Positions 27,333 through 35,168 of a stretch of 64,000 nucleotides of DNA are shown here, piece after piece; the stretch's first letter is position 1; each line of letters begins with the position of its first letter. Below the pieces are notes generated by a model. The model had not been told where the DNA came from. It saw only the letters and a program-made list of their open reading frames with translations, and did not search any database. Source of the stretch: Vibrio tubiashii (GTDB taxonomy: Bacteria; Pseudomonadota; Gammaproteobacteria; Enterobacterales; Vibrionaceae); NCBI RefSeq assembly GCF_028551255.1, contig NZ_CP117029.1:1550001-1614000 (forward strand), given 5' to 3'. Both the position numbers and the translations under genes were made by a program.

Positions 27333-28154
27333 ATGTCAGTCAAACCAATCAAACTCAACTCCATGGTCGGCGCCGCTTGGGGACAGAAAGGTACACTGCC
27401 TATTCCCAATGGCCCGACGTATCACGAACTGGTGCTCGAAACCAACGCTGACGCGCAGGACATGACGCGAATTTCCATCACTTTGAACGCTGAGGAAATC
27501 TACGTGCTGACCGGCGAAGAGCTGCTGATGCTTGAGCGCTATAAGCGCCGCGATCCCACCAGTGGTCACTACATTATTCCGTTCAGCGATGTCGTCGCTC
27601 GGACCAAGAACGGGGTGCGTTACACGGGTTTAGTCACGGAGCTCGGCGATAACATTCACCTTGATATCCAGTTCCGCAACAAGCGCGCGGACGCGGATCC
27701 ACTCACCATTCAGGTGCATGCTTGGGTGAGTAACGCGCAAGCAATGCGTGTCGTGGTGCCTCTGGTCAAACGCGAAACCATGCCCGCTAACGCGGCTGGG
27801 GTGAATGAGTTCACTAACTTGATCGCCAGTCCGCTCATCAGTATTCGTCGCATGCACTTTATGCACGACAAGATCACCAAGCTGGAGATTGAGCGCGACT
27901 TCGTCAAAGAGTTTGAAGCGAATAAGTTTATCGCTGAAGCCAATGCCAAGCGCAACGAACGCACGCCGCAATCAGGCTATTTCCACTTCGATCCGATTGT
28001 GCGTGGTTTCTCGATTGATGAACTGTTTCCCACACAGCACAGCTCAAATTTGAAGTTCTCGGTCACCACCGAAGACGTGCCAGGTTCTATCCCCATCTTG
28101 GTTGAATCGGTGCGTTTAGAGCGACCGGAGAAGCTGCAAGGTGGCGCAGCCTAA
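27333..28154 (+). CDS. Double-jelly-roll major capsid protein (PM2 P2-like)
   Basis: A 273-residue, beta-rich protein with no signal or membrane segment. PM2 P2 has 269 residues. The N-terminal third follows P2's pattern: a KLNSM opening, LPIPNGPTYHELVLET (P2: LPIGQTYEVIDL), ISITLNAEEIYVLTGEELLML, then GHYIIPF. The ATPase-capsid order is diagnostic for this virus realm. Trimers would form pseudo-hexagonal capsomers around an internal membrane. GGGGG precedes the ATG. Whether it is closer to corticoviruses or autolykiviruses cannot be decided by eye. Confidence 0.75.
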   Translation: MSVKPIKLNSMVGAAWGQKGTLPIPNGPTYHELVLETNADAQDMTRISITLNAEEIYVLTGEELLMLERYKRRDPTSGHYIIPFSDVVARTKNGVRYTGLVTELGDNIHLDIQFRNKRADADPLTIQVHAWVSNAQAMRVVVPLVKRETMPANAAGVNEFTNLIASPLISIRRMHFMHDKITKLEIERDFVKEFEANKFIAEANAKRNERTPQSGYFHFDPIVRGFSIDELFPTQHSSNLKFSVTTEDVPGSIPILVESVRLERPEKLQGGAA

Positions 28155-28164
28155 GGAGCGCCCG

Positions 28165-28437
28165 ATGAAAAGCTTTTTTGATGATTTACTGGAGTTTGGC
28201 GCGGGGGCTTTGGATTCCGTTGGCGAGCACGCTGACTGGCTGTTCAACACCAATGATCAAACCTCGAATCCAAACAAAACCCAGCAGCCGAATCATCCAC
28301 AAGTGGATAACGCCGGTAATGTGGTTACGCGTCCGATGGGCGCCCAATCCGGTATCGATCCGATGGTGCTATACATCGGTGGCGGTCTGGCACTGACCAC
28401 CGTGGTGCTGCTTGGGGTGATGGCGTTTAAGAAGTAG
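28165..28437 (+). CDS. Small phage membrane protein
   Basis: A 90-residue protein: an amphipathic N-terminus (MKSFFDDLLEFGAGALDS), an Asn/Pro/Gln-rich middle and a C-terminal helix (VLYIGGGLALTTVVLLGVMAF) ending KK. AAGGAG sets the start at 28165. Probably an internal-membrane virion protein; no family recognised. Confidence 0.6.
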   Translation: MKSFFDDLLEFGAGALDSVGEHADWLFNTNDQTSNPNKTQQPNHPQVDNAGNVVTRPMGAQSGIDPMVLYIGGGLALTTVVLLGVMAFKK

Positions 28438-28446
28438 GAGAGACCA

Positions 28447-28584
28447 ATGCCAATTCTATTTTGGGTGTTAGGCGGATTTGGCGCGGGCAGTGTGTTAGGC
28501 CTGAGTGCCAGCAACGGTCTGAATAAGCTCCTGCTGTTGGTCGCGCTGATCGCCGCCATCATCTTGTTTAAAGGGGGCCTGTGA
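28447..28584 (+). CDS. 45-residue two-helix phage membrane protein
   Basis: Begins MPILFWVLGGFGAGSVLGL and has a second hydrophobic stretch LLLLVALIAAIILF. AGGAG lies just before the ATG, and the stop overlaps the next ATG by one base. The tight packing between neighbours supports translation. Likely a virion membrane protein. Confidence 0.6.
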   Translation: MPILFWVLGGFGAGSVLGLSASNGLNKLLLLVALIAAIILFKGGL

Positions 28585-28787
28585 TGCTCGGATCATTAAC
28601 GTCGTTAACCGGTGGCGGAGGCTTACAAGGCGGTGCATCTGGGCCGGCCATGTCGGGAACCTCGGGCAACACCACCAATAACATGGGTTTCACCGGCGGC
28701 GGGATCAATCTCGGTGGCACCAGCTCACAATGGTGGCTCATCGTGATGTTGGTGCTGCTCGTCATGTATGTGGCGCTTAAGAAGTAA
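28584..28787 (+). CDS. Gly-rich small phage membrane protein
   Basis: A 67-residue protein with a Gly/Thr/Ser/Asn-rich N-terminal half (GGGGLQGGASGPAMSG) and a C-terminal helix (WWLIVMLVLLVMYVAL) ending KK. GGGGG precedes the ATG at 28584. A glycine-rich ectodomain with a C-terminal anchor fits a membrane-embedded capsid-stabilising protein, though no family is recognised. Confidence 0.6.
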   Translation: MLGSLTSLTGGGGLQGGASGPAMSGTSGNTTNNMGFTGGGINLGGTSSQWWLIVMLVLLVMYVALKK

Positions 28788-29691
28788 TCTCCAGCATGAG
28801 CAATGGAGTCGGGTTAAGGATCAACTGAAACCGGCACTGAAAGACTACTATCTCGACGCCGAACGCGCGGTGAAACAAGGCAGCGAGCAAGTGTTTCGCC
28901 TTGATAACACCGTGATGCTGCTGCGAGGTGAACAGCTTAAGGACGGTAGCCAAGAATTGGTTGTGGTGGCTTTGGTCGGTGATATGGCCGCAGGCACATT
29001 GGGCGCGCTCAATCATGCTAGAGCCCACGGTTTTGACTCGATACGAGCGCACTTCTTTCGCGCTGGCGCCGAGCGGTTTATTCGCCACAAATTGGGGTTA
29101 CCGGTTCAGGAGATTGAACGCCGAGACGATGAGCGCGTTTTACGAATAAGGTTTGTAGATATGGGTGGCAGAAGCTCTTCACAAAGTCGACAAAGCACGG
29201 TCACAACGACCACTAACACCAGTGGTAGCGCAGCCGCAGGCCGTGATAACTACGGCATTATGGTCGCAGGGGTCAATGATTCCGATATCAATCTGACCAT
29301 GACCGACCACGGTGCGATGGCCATTGCCGGTAATCTTGCCGAAGAAGCGCTCGACTTTGGTCAGCAAACCCTACGTTCAAATGAAACTATCGTGACAGGG
29401 TCACTCGATACGGTCAATAACACCGTTGATGAGGCGTTTAACTTCGGTACTTCCGCGCTTGAAGAAACCTCAGAAGTCAGTCAGTACGCGATTGACTCGA
29501 TCAAGTCGATGGCAGGCCAACAAACGGAAACCACCAAAGCAGCCCTCGCGATGGCCAGCAGCGCCAAATCGCGCGAGCAAACCGGTGGCCTTGAGTCGGA
29601 TAACAACTTACTGAAAAACATCTCACTGATTGTCGGCATTGCCGGCACCATCATCACCGTTGCGGTGCTGTTTAAAGGGAGCCGCTCATGA
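28768..29691 (+). CDS. C-terminally anchored phage structural protein, unknown
   Basis: About 307 residues; the exact start is uncertain. The first ATG (28768) overlaps the upstream gene by 20 bp and lacks a good ribosome-binding site. The N-terminal 120 residues look globular. A Ser/Thr/Gly linker (SSSQSRQSTVTTTTNTSGS) follows, then an amphipathic repeat region with regular FGxxxL spacing, then a C-terminal membrane helix (LIVGIAGTIITVAVLF). It probably spans capsid and membrane. Confidence 0.5.
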   Translation: MWRLRSNLQHEQWSRVKDQLKPALKDYYLDAERAVKQGSEQVFRLDNTVMLLRGEQLKDGSQELVVVALVGDMAAGTLGALNHARAHGFDSIRAHFFRAGAERFIRHKLGLPVQEIERRDDERVLRIRFVDMGGRSSSQSRQSTVTTTTNTSGSAAAGRDNYGIMVAGVNDSDINLTMTDHGAMAIAGNLAEEALDFGQQTLRSNETIVTGSLDTVNNTVDEAFNFGTSALEETSEVSQYAIDSIKSMAGQQTETTKAALAMASSAKSREQTGGLESDNNLLKNISLIVGIAGTIITVAVLFKGSRS

Positions 29692-30338
29692 GACAAGTCC
29701 ACACCCTCGACCCCCATCAAACCTTAAGCTTTAACGCCGGACAGGCAGGTAAGTTTCTAATCCTGCGTGAATCCACCCACACACTGATGATACGCAGCGA
29801 TGCGTTAAGGCCGACTGAAATTCAACGCGGCGATACGGTTGATGTGACTAAGTTTGATGAGCTGACACTCGAAAACCATCACGAAGACGCGGCGACGTTT
29901 GAATACCAAATCAGTGACGTGCCGATTTTAACCCAAGCACAGAAAGTCGATGTATCGAACGCCGTGGTCGTGCACGAAGTACAAAGACCGGTGAGTGTAG
30001 TTGAGATACAACGGGCAGTGAAAGCCCAAATTCAGAACGAATTCCTTAACGTTCACGTTGATAACGAGACGCTGAGCGTGACGCCTAGCGTGACTTTATA
30101 CACCTACACGGCGATAGACGAGGGCGTGTTTGAGCTCGATGGCACGAATCAGACCATCGACGGCAGTGAAGGGCGCAAAGCGCTGTTTCTACAGGTGCCA
30201 GATGACAATACCGAGCCAGTGATGGTGCAAGGCTTTATGGTGATTAACCCCGGTGGCCATCTGCCACTCAGCACCAATCAGGCCGTGACCATTAAAGGCA
30301 AAGGCGGGGAAACCGTCCGAGTCGGGGAGATGCGCTGA
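29688..30338 (+). CDS. Probable virion structural or spike-complex protein, unknown
   Basis: A 216-residue, beta-rich soluble protein (LSFNAGQAGKFLILRESTH, then LYTYTAIDEGVFELDGTNQT). It overlaps the previous stop by 4 bp (ATGA) with a GGGAG ribosome site, so it is translationally coupled. Its place after the anchored protein suggests a penton or spike role; this is inference. No family recognised. Confidence 0.5.
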   Translation: MRQVHTLDPHQTLSFNAGQAGKFLILRESTHTLMIRSDALRPTEIQRGDTVDVTKFDELTLENHHEDAATFEYQISDVPILTQAQKVDVSNAVVVHEVQRPVSVVEIQRAVKAQIQNEFLNVHVDNETLSVTPSVTLYTYTAIDEGVFELDGTNQTIDGSEGRKALFLQVPDDNTEPVMVQGFMVINPGGHLPLSTNQAVTIKGKGGETVRVGEMR

Positions 30339-30751
30339 TGTTGATGCTGTATAACCCACCACCGAAAGCCAAACCGGACATTGAAATCGCCACTGAATCA
30401 CAAGGCACCGTTGGTACGGCGGCGATATTTCACTTTACCGAACACGTCGAATTGGTCGACTTGTCGTTTAAGCGCACGTCATTGAGCAATCGCCAAACGA
30501 TTCCTGCGCAGTTGTGCAGTCTGACGCTGTCGTTTCTGAAAGGTGACCAGATTGTCGAGCGTCGTTATTTGTATCTGTCTTTCGCAGCCGGCGTCGATCA
30601 TCACTATCCGATGACCCTCATTAAGCCCAAAGGCGCCGATGAGCTGCAAGTGGTGAGTAGCGTCGCTCTGGTTTCACGGATTGAAACGCGTTTGATCTTC
30701 AAACAGGAGGTGCCCGATGCGGTGGGCATTCCCCCTCTTATTAACGGTTAG
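30338..30751 (+). CDS. Probable phage structural protein, unknown
   Basis: A 137-residue beta-rich soluble protein (IATESQGTVGTAAIFHFTEH). Start overlaps the previous stop by one base. The 3' end overlaps the endolysin start by 35 bp, and its own C-terminal codons carry the endolysin ribosome-binding site AGGAGG. No family recognised. Confidence 0.5.
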   Translation: MLMLYNPPPKAKPDIEIATESQGTVGTAAIFHFTEHVELVDLSFKRTSLSNRQTIPAQLCSLTLSFLKGDQIVERRYLYLSFAAGVDHHYPMTLIKPKGADELQVVSSVALVSRIETRLIFKQEVPDAVGIPPLING

Positions 30752-31196
30752 CCTAGGAGTGTATCTGATGAATAAGAAACAGGTCGATAAAGCCGTCAGC
30801 GGCTTTGCTTTGTCGGTGCGCAGCGAAACCAAATTGATTGGTGTCCATCACGATTTGAAAAACGTGGTGCGGCGTGCGCTTGAGCTCAGTCCGTTTGATT
30901 TTGGGATTACCTCAGGCAAACGCTCGGCCGAAGAGCAATTCCAACTCTTTCAGGACAAGGCGAGTCAGCTTGATGGCTATTCACGTATCAGCCGTCACCA
31001 AACCGGTCACGCGATTGACTATGTGGTGTATGACGAAGATGGCAATGTGACATGGGGCTTCAGTTACTACGAGCAAGTGAGTTGGGCGTTTAAGCAAGCG
31101 GCCAGAGAACTCGGCGTGCCGATTGTGTGGGGTGGCGACTGGACATCATTTAAAGATGGTCCCCATATCGAACTCGATCGACAGGTGTACCCATGA
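30717..31196 (+). CDS. M15-family peptidoglycan endopeptidase (endolysin) with N-terminal anchor
   Basis: A cell-wall peptidase of the VanY/M15C group. The zinc-site motifs are SRHQTGHAIDYV (about residues 92-103) and WGGD...HIEL near the end. The long form from ATG 30717 starts MRWAFPLLLTVSLGVYL, a short hydrophobic segment of the signal-anchor-release type. A second ATG at 30768 with AGGAG would give a 142-residue soluble form. Both starts have good ribosome sites, so two products are possible. The holin-like gene overlaps its stop. Confidence 0.75.
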   Translation: MRWAFPLLLTVSLGVYLMNKKQVDKAVSGFALSVRSETKLIGVHHDLKNVVRRALELSPFDFGITSGKRSAEEQFQLFQDKASQLDGYSRISRHQTGHAIDYVVYDEDGNVTWGFSYYEQVSWAFKQAARELGVPIVWGGDWTSFKDGPHIELDRQVYP

Positions 31197-31603
31197 TTGG
31201 TGCGATTGTCAGTTTGTTTAATGGCGGACTTGAAACCTATAGGCAGTATAACCGCAATAAAGCCGAAGCGTTAAAACGTAAAGACGAGCTCGATCAGGAG
31301 AAACATCAGGCGAGGGTGCGCAGACTACAAAAGGGCGAAGAGCAAGCCAGTAGCCTCGACGAAGTCAGCATCAGAGAGCGCGGTCTTAAAGACGAATTTA
31401 TCCTGCTTGTGGTGTTTATCCCGCTGATTCTTTCCTTTATCCCTGATTACGCGCCGTATGTCGAACAAGGCTTTGAGGCGCTGCAGAACATTCCAGAGCC
31501 GTATTGGTATGTTGTCGGGGCGCTCGTCATCGATACTCTAGGCATGCGGGCCATGGTTCGCTATCTGCTGGAGTTTTTCTCAGGCAAGTTCAGGGGGCAA
31601 TGA
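31193..31603 (+). CDS. Holin-like membrane protein
   Basis: A 136-residue protein with an N-terminal basic coiled coil (YRQYNRNKAEALKRKDELDQ) and two membrane helices (FILLVVFIPLILSFIPDY and PYWYVVGALVIDTLGM). It overlaps the endolysin stop by 4 bp, the usual lysis-cassette arrangement, and resembles phage holin-type proteins of the 3TM/DUF group. Function is inferred from topology and neighbours. Confidence 0.6.
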   Translation: MIGAIVSLFNGGLETYRQYNRNKAEALKRKDELDQEKHQARVRRLQKGEEQASSLDEVSIRERGLKDEFILLVVFIPLILSFIPDYAPYVEQGFEALQNIPEPYWYVVGALVIDTLGMRAMVRYLLEFFSGKFRGQ

Positions 31604-31758
31604 TGGGACTGCTTGAAGCAATGCTGATTTCATTAATCACCGGCGTGGTTTCAAGCGCGGGCACTATTGCGGCGCTCAAAACCGACATCAACTGGATAAA
31701 GAAAGTGCAGCAAGACCAGGAACAACGAATACGCAAACTGGAGGACTCTCATGGCTAA
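31603..31758 (+). CDS. Small membrane/coiled-coil lysis-region protein
   Basis: A 51-residue protein: one hydrophobic segment (AMLISLITGVVSSAGTIAAL) followed by a charged helix with heptad spacing (INWIKKVQQDQEQRIRKLED). This topology resembles XhlA-type partners of holins. The ATG shares a base with the previous stop. Confidence 0.6.
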   Translation: MGLLEAMLISLITGVVSSAGTIAALKTDINWIKKVQQDQEQRIRKLEDSHG

Positions 31759-31885
31759 ACGATGTTGTAAGTGCAAAGGCCGTAAACAAAACGGCCAGCT
31801 TAAGAAAGGTTACACGCTGAGAGGAGGACGGGTGGTCAAAGCCTCCGCCACGAGAAAGCGCCGAAAAACCAGACGCAGACGTTAA
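31751..31885 (+). CDS. 44-residue Cys/Arg-rich phage protein
   Basis: Begins MAKRCCKCKGRKQNGQLKKG and ends in an arginine-rich tail (ATRKRRKTRRRR). The CCxC cluster may bind zinc and the tail is protamine-like, suggesting DNA or RNA binding, for example in genome condensation. It overlaps the previous gene by 8 bp and ends 2 bp before the operon terminator, so it is the last late gene. Confidence 0.6.
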   Translation: MAKRCCKCKGRKQNGQLKKGYTLRGGRVVKASATRKRRKTRRRR

Positions 31886-31886
31886 A

Positions 31887-31914
31887 CAAAACCGCTCAAT
31901 ATTGGGCGGTTTTC
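31887..31914 (+). terminator. Terminator at the end of the late operon of element 1
   Basis: Stem AAACCGCTC/GGGCGGTTT around AATATT followed by TTTTCG. It marks the end of the rightward virus genes and the start of the inserted cassette DNA. Confidence 0.8.
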
Positions 31915-32204
31915 GCTTGTCTTACGCTCAAATTTTGATTCAAAGCATGTAAAATAGAAATAGTATGCAATTCACTGCAATGATTGGTTGCTCTTCTTTT
32001 AAGCTACTGATAATTTGCAGGAAAACTTGGGCTGCCTTGGTGGAGGTAGACCACAAGACAGAAGTGTTCAATTACTAAACACAGAGCTTTTCTGTCTACG
32101 CTATGCGGTGTTTCAAATCAGCTGACATGGTTCTGTTCTTCTTAGCTTATTCGCTAAGTTAAAAAGTTGCTAATGTAGCTAAGTTTAAGGATAGGTAAAG
32201 ATAA
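31915..32204. other. AT-rich gap between late operon and cassette genes
   Basis: About 290 bp with no gene. The only structures are a stem CTTAGC/GCTAAG (32141-32158) and the AAGGA ribosome site of the next gene. No attI- or attC-like site is evident, so the left boundary of the cassette block is not defined. Confidence 0.4.
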
Positions 32205-32801
32205 ATGAGTGGGCATAATCATTACCCTGATTGTACTTGCGGCTGGTGTTGTAAATTCAGGGGTATGAGTGGCGTAAATAGCCAACGGAATAAGACCGTA
32301 GAAAGAAGTGTTGGGAATATTCGCGAGCAAAGTAAAGTGTTTGTGAGCTACGTAAATCCTAGTGCTTACTGCCCAGTCTGTGGAGCATCGGTGTTTTTTT
32401 ATCAGTCCCCCAATGGTGGCAGAGTATTTTTTGATTCATTGGGTAAACCTTGGGAGAAGCACCCTTGTACAGACAATCGCACTCTCAATGTAAAAATCAT
32501 TCCATCGAAAAACTTCCCTATCAGTAGCCGAGTAGGAAAGTTTGAAGCCAATAAGTTCAATCCATTTATCATCAAACTGATCGAGAAATATCATATTACA
32601 TCTCGCGTAAAGGTATCAGGATTCTTTGGTGAAGCAGGTATAGTCATTGCTATTTCTGGCGTAACAAGGCAAGAATTTAGTAACCTCGAAATTGATGTAA
32701 ATAGTCCTTGTATGATGCGCCGAACAAACAATGGCTATCAACTTTCCTTTGTAAATAAACGTGGGAAGGTTATTGATTTGGAAGGTGTAAAAAGTAGTTA
32801 G
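32205..32801 (+). CDS. Cys-rich (zinc-finger-like) cassette protein, unknown
   Basis: A 198-residue protein. N-terminal CTCGWCC (residues about 10-16) and CPVCGASVFFYQ plus a later C (HPCTD) give two probable zinc sites. The middle block with GGRVFFDSLGKPWEKHPC recurs in many uncharacterised bacterial accessory proteins. It precedes attC site 1, so it is probably the first cassette gene. A host-defence or stress role is possible but not shown. Confidence 0.55.
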   Translation: MSGHNHYPDCTCGWCCKFRGMSGVNSQRNKTVERSVGNIREQSKVFVSYVNPSAYCPVCGASVFFYQSPNGGRVFFDSLGKPWEKHPCTDNRTLNVKIIPSKNFPISSRVGKFEANKFNPFIIKLIEKYHITSRVKVSGFFGEAGIVIAISGVTRQEFSNLEIDVNSPCMMRRTNNGYQLSFVNKRGKVIDLEGVKSS

Positions 32802-32827
32802 GCAACCACTAGAGAAACGCGTATAAG

Positions 32828-32946
32828 AAGCTATTCAACAGTGACTCGCAACACTTGGCGCTCTCACTTCGAGTTAAATTTAAGGTTTAAGGTTTAAGGT
32901 TTAAGGTGCAGAGCTTGCGCTACTCACACGTTAATTGGGTGTTATG
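32828..32946 (+). repeat. attC-like site 1
   Basis: The 5' arm CTATTCAACAGTGACTCGC pairs roughly with the 3' arm GCGCTACTCACACGTTAAT, ending in GGGTGTTA. The arms match the style of Vibrio superintegron attC sites. The loop carries four perfect TTTAAGG repeats. Confidence 0.65.
32879..32906 (+). repeat. Four tandem TTTAAGG heptamers
   Basis: TTTAAGG repeated exactly four times (32879, 32886, 32893, 32900) inside the variable part of attC-like site 1, probably slippage-derived. Confidence 0.9.
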
Positions 32947-32967
32947 TGCTTTGATGGAGATTTTGGA

Positions 32968-33660
32968 TTGAATAGAAGTTTTTCAGATGTTGTAACTCAT
33001 GGTTCACAGAAAGATGTAGTTAAAAATATCGGCAAATATGGAAAGTGTATTAAGAAAATTGCTGCGTGGACAGGAGGTAGTCAAAACTACACTCGTTCAA
33101 AGCAAAACGATTTAGTGGCTCGTATTCTCGAATCTACTCCAAAGTTTATCGGATATGTAGAATCATCTGCATATAATGACATTCACTTGCTTGCATTTGG
33201 TGTTCGTTCTATTTTAGAGAACTTAGCTCGTGCAAAGTTTATTTGTCAAAGTGAAGAAAATCTAAACAATTGGCTCACTGAAGCATTGAATGACCAAAAA
33301 GACATAGTTAAAGGCTTTATAGCGGGGGGAGACTCTAGTTCCGAACAGGTTCAGTTTTTACAAAGTGAACTTGAAAGATTGGAGACGTTTAAAGAAAAAT
33401 TTGAGTTGTCCGCAATCAAACGTCCCCAAAATGTCAAGGACATGACTGAAGCCGTAGATCTCGGTTTTGACTATTCTACGATATACAAACTCACATCAAA
33501 AATAGTCCACCCAACATCATTGATGATCAACCAATCTTCAATGTTAGACGAATTTTATTATCATGATCTGTTAGCGCTGATGGTTCAAAAATATCTATTT
33601 GAACTACAACAGCATGTATGTGACGTACTTGAAGCACCTGAAAGCTTACGTTTTAAATAG
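32968..33660 (+). CDS. Cassette protein, unknown (DUF5677-like pattern)
   Basis: A largely helical protein of about 230 residues (NDIHLLAFGVRSILENLARA, YSTIYKLTSKIVHPTSLM). The HP/K and histidine pattern resembles uncharacterised accessory DUF5677-type proteins, but this is not certain. A TTG start at 32968 with GGAG 8 bp upstream is preferred; ATG 32944 lies within the attC end. It is flanked by attC-like sites 1 and 2, hence one gene cassette. Low GC compared with the virus genes. Confidence 0.5.
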   Translation: MNRSFSDVVTHGSQKDVVKNIGKYGKCIKKIAAWTGGSQNYTRSKQNDLVARILESTPKFIGYVESSAYNDIHLLAFGVRSILENLARAKFICQSEENLNNWLTEALNDQKDIVKGFIAGGDSSSEQVQFLQSELERLETFKEKFELSAIKRPQNVKDMTEAVDLGFDYSTIYKLTSKIVHPTSLMINQSSMLDEFYYHDLLALMVQKYLFELQQHVCDVLEAPESLRFK

Positions 33661-33663
33661 CAC

Positions 33664-33770
33664 GCACATAACAAACTGTTTAAGGAGTTAATCGCAATGC
33701 GTGGCATTTTTACTGTGCGTTACGTTTAGTGTTAATGCGGCATTGCATTGCTCACACCTTAACAGGGTGT
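33664..33770 (+). repeat. attC-like site 2
   Basis: The 5' arm GCACATAACAAACTGTTTAAG followed by ATCGCAATGCGTGGCATTTTT is matched by the 3' arm GCATTGCATTGCTCACACC and TTAACAGGGTGTT. This is a typical Vibrio superintegron repeat of about 107 bp. Confidence 0.8.
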
Positions 33771-33791
33771 TGGAACAATAGAGGGTTAGAA

Positions 33792-35024
33792 TTGAAGTTA
33801 AGCGACGAATATATTGAAGGTATTCTTAAGAACATACCAGGTTCAAAGAAGGCTGCGCGAGGCGTTTTAATTCCTACAGACTTAGGTAATGGCGAGTATC
33901 TTCATTTAAAAGGTTTTAAGCCAGCAAAAGAGATTGAAGGCTTAACTGACGATGAAACATATTTTATTGAGTTTTGTAGTAAGAAAGAGATTTTGCGCTT
34001 AAGGAATATAAATGGAGCGCATGACTACTTATTAAGGTTACGCGCTAATGCTATCGTTGATGAAGCAAGAATCGTACGTGTAATGAGTGCTCGTAGAGAT
34101 AAGTATGAAGAGTCAGGACGTTCTTGGAGTTTAACTCAATATTACCATACAAAGGATTCATATCATAAATCCTATATTAGCTTACTTGAAAAAAAGAATA
34201 TGAAGCGAGTTAAGTCTGTGCCTTCAGGCATGGCTCATATCCCAGAAGTAAATGCTCTTTGTATAAAATCATTAGCTGGGGATGTTGTCGTTGTTTCTGA
34301 AAGCTTAGAGTATTTTTATTATTTCATGACAATTGCATTCTATGGGAATCTATACGACATAGAGTTAGTGGATCGAATTGATGCATTGATAATTGCGCTT
34401 AGAATAATTAAAGGCTCTGAAGCTTTAGACTTCGATATCGACTCAAGGGGAGAGTTACCAGTTCATATAGAGCGTAAGATTCAGTCTTTGGTTAAGTGCC
34501 AAATGCAGTTCACTTTTGGTCATGAATATGCGCACTATTTATGCGATCATATTCCTTCTGCTGATTTACTAATGAAAATGAGTAGTTCAAAGCCATATTT
34601 AAGTGAACTTGCAATGTATAGTCATTCACTTGAATATGAAGCTGACCATTACTCACTAAAGAATATAAAACCCAAAAGCAAAGATTACAAAGGGATAACT
34701 CAAGGTGCATTTTCTGTTTTGGTTTATCTTCATTTTATTGAGGAATACGGCAATAAATTTGGGATTGGTGACTTCAGTGTATCCGAAACCCATCCAGCTG
34801 CGAAAGATCGTGTGTACAAGCTTCTCGATAACTTAGGTGATAAATCGTTCATTAAAAGTGCAGATATTGCTGAGATGTTCAAGGTAGCAGAAGAGCTGTC
34901 TGAAATATTGAATGAACGTGTAGATAGCTTAAAGGAAGAGCATCCAGACCTATTTGGGTTTTATGGGTCTTTGTATTTAATCGGCTACAAAAAGAAAATG
35001 CTAAAAGATCGAGTAGACTTTTAG
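33792..35024 (+). CDS. M48-like zinc metallopeptidase in a gene cassette
   Basis: A 410-residue protein starting at TTG 33792, preceded by AGAGGG; upstream in-frame codons lie within attC site 2. The zinc motif is FGHEYAHYLCDH (H about 244 and 248). The third ligand is in SLEYEADHYSL about 35 residues later, and SETHPAAKDRVYKLL completes the M48 pattern. No signal peptide or membrane helix is seen, so it acts in the cytoplasm, unlike HtpX. The N-terminal half is unrecognised. A defence or stress role is possible. Confidence 0.65.
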   Translation: MKLSDEYIEGILKNIPGSKKAARGVLIPTDLGNGEYLHLKGFKPAKEIEGLTDDETYFIEFCSKKEILRLRNINGAHDYLLRLRANAIVDEARIVRVMSARRDKYEESGRSWSLTQYYHTKDSYHKSYISLLEKKNMKRVKSVPSGMAHIPEVNALCIKSLAGDVVVVSESLEYFYYFMTIAFYGNLYDIELVDRIDALIIALRIIKGSEALDFDIDSRGELPVHIERKIQSLVKCQMQFTFGHEYAHYLCDHIPSADLLMKMSSSKPYLSELAMYSHSLEYEADHYSLKNIKPKSKDYKGITQGAFSVLVYLHFIEEYGNKFGIGDFSVSETHPAAKDRVYKLLDNLGDKSFIKSADIAEMFKVAEELSEILNERVDSLKEEHPDLFGFYGSLYLIGYKKKMLKDRVDF

Positions 35025-35028
35025 AACT

Positions 35029-35133
35029 ATTTTCACAAAGCATTTAAGAATGATTCGCAACGCTTGCCATTTTCAGTTCTAGGTTGGGTTGTGTAAGTAG
35101 CCGTTGCTCATACTTTTATGCGGAGTTATGTCT
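35029..35133 (+). repeat. attC-like site 3
   Basis: The 5' arm AAGCATTTAAGAATGATTC followed by GCAACGCTTGCCATTTTCAG is matched by CCGTTGCTCATAC and TTTTATGCGGAGTTATG. It closely resembles V. parahaemolyticus-type cassette repeats. Confidence 0.75.
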
Positions 35134-35168
35134 ATGACATTAACGTTTAAGATATAAATAGAGGGACT

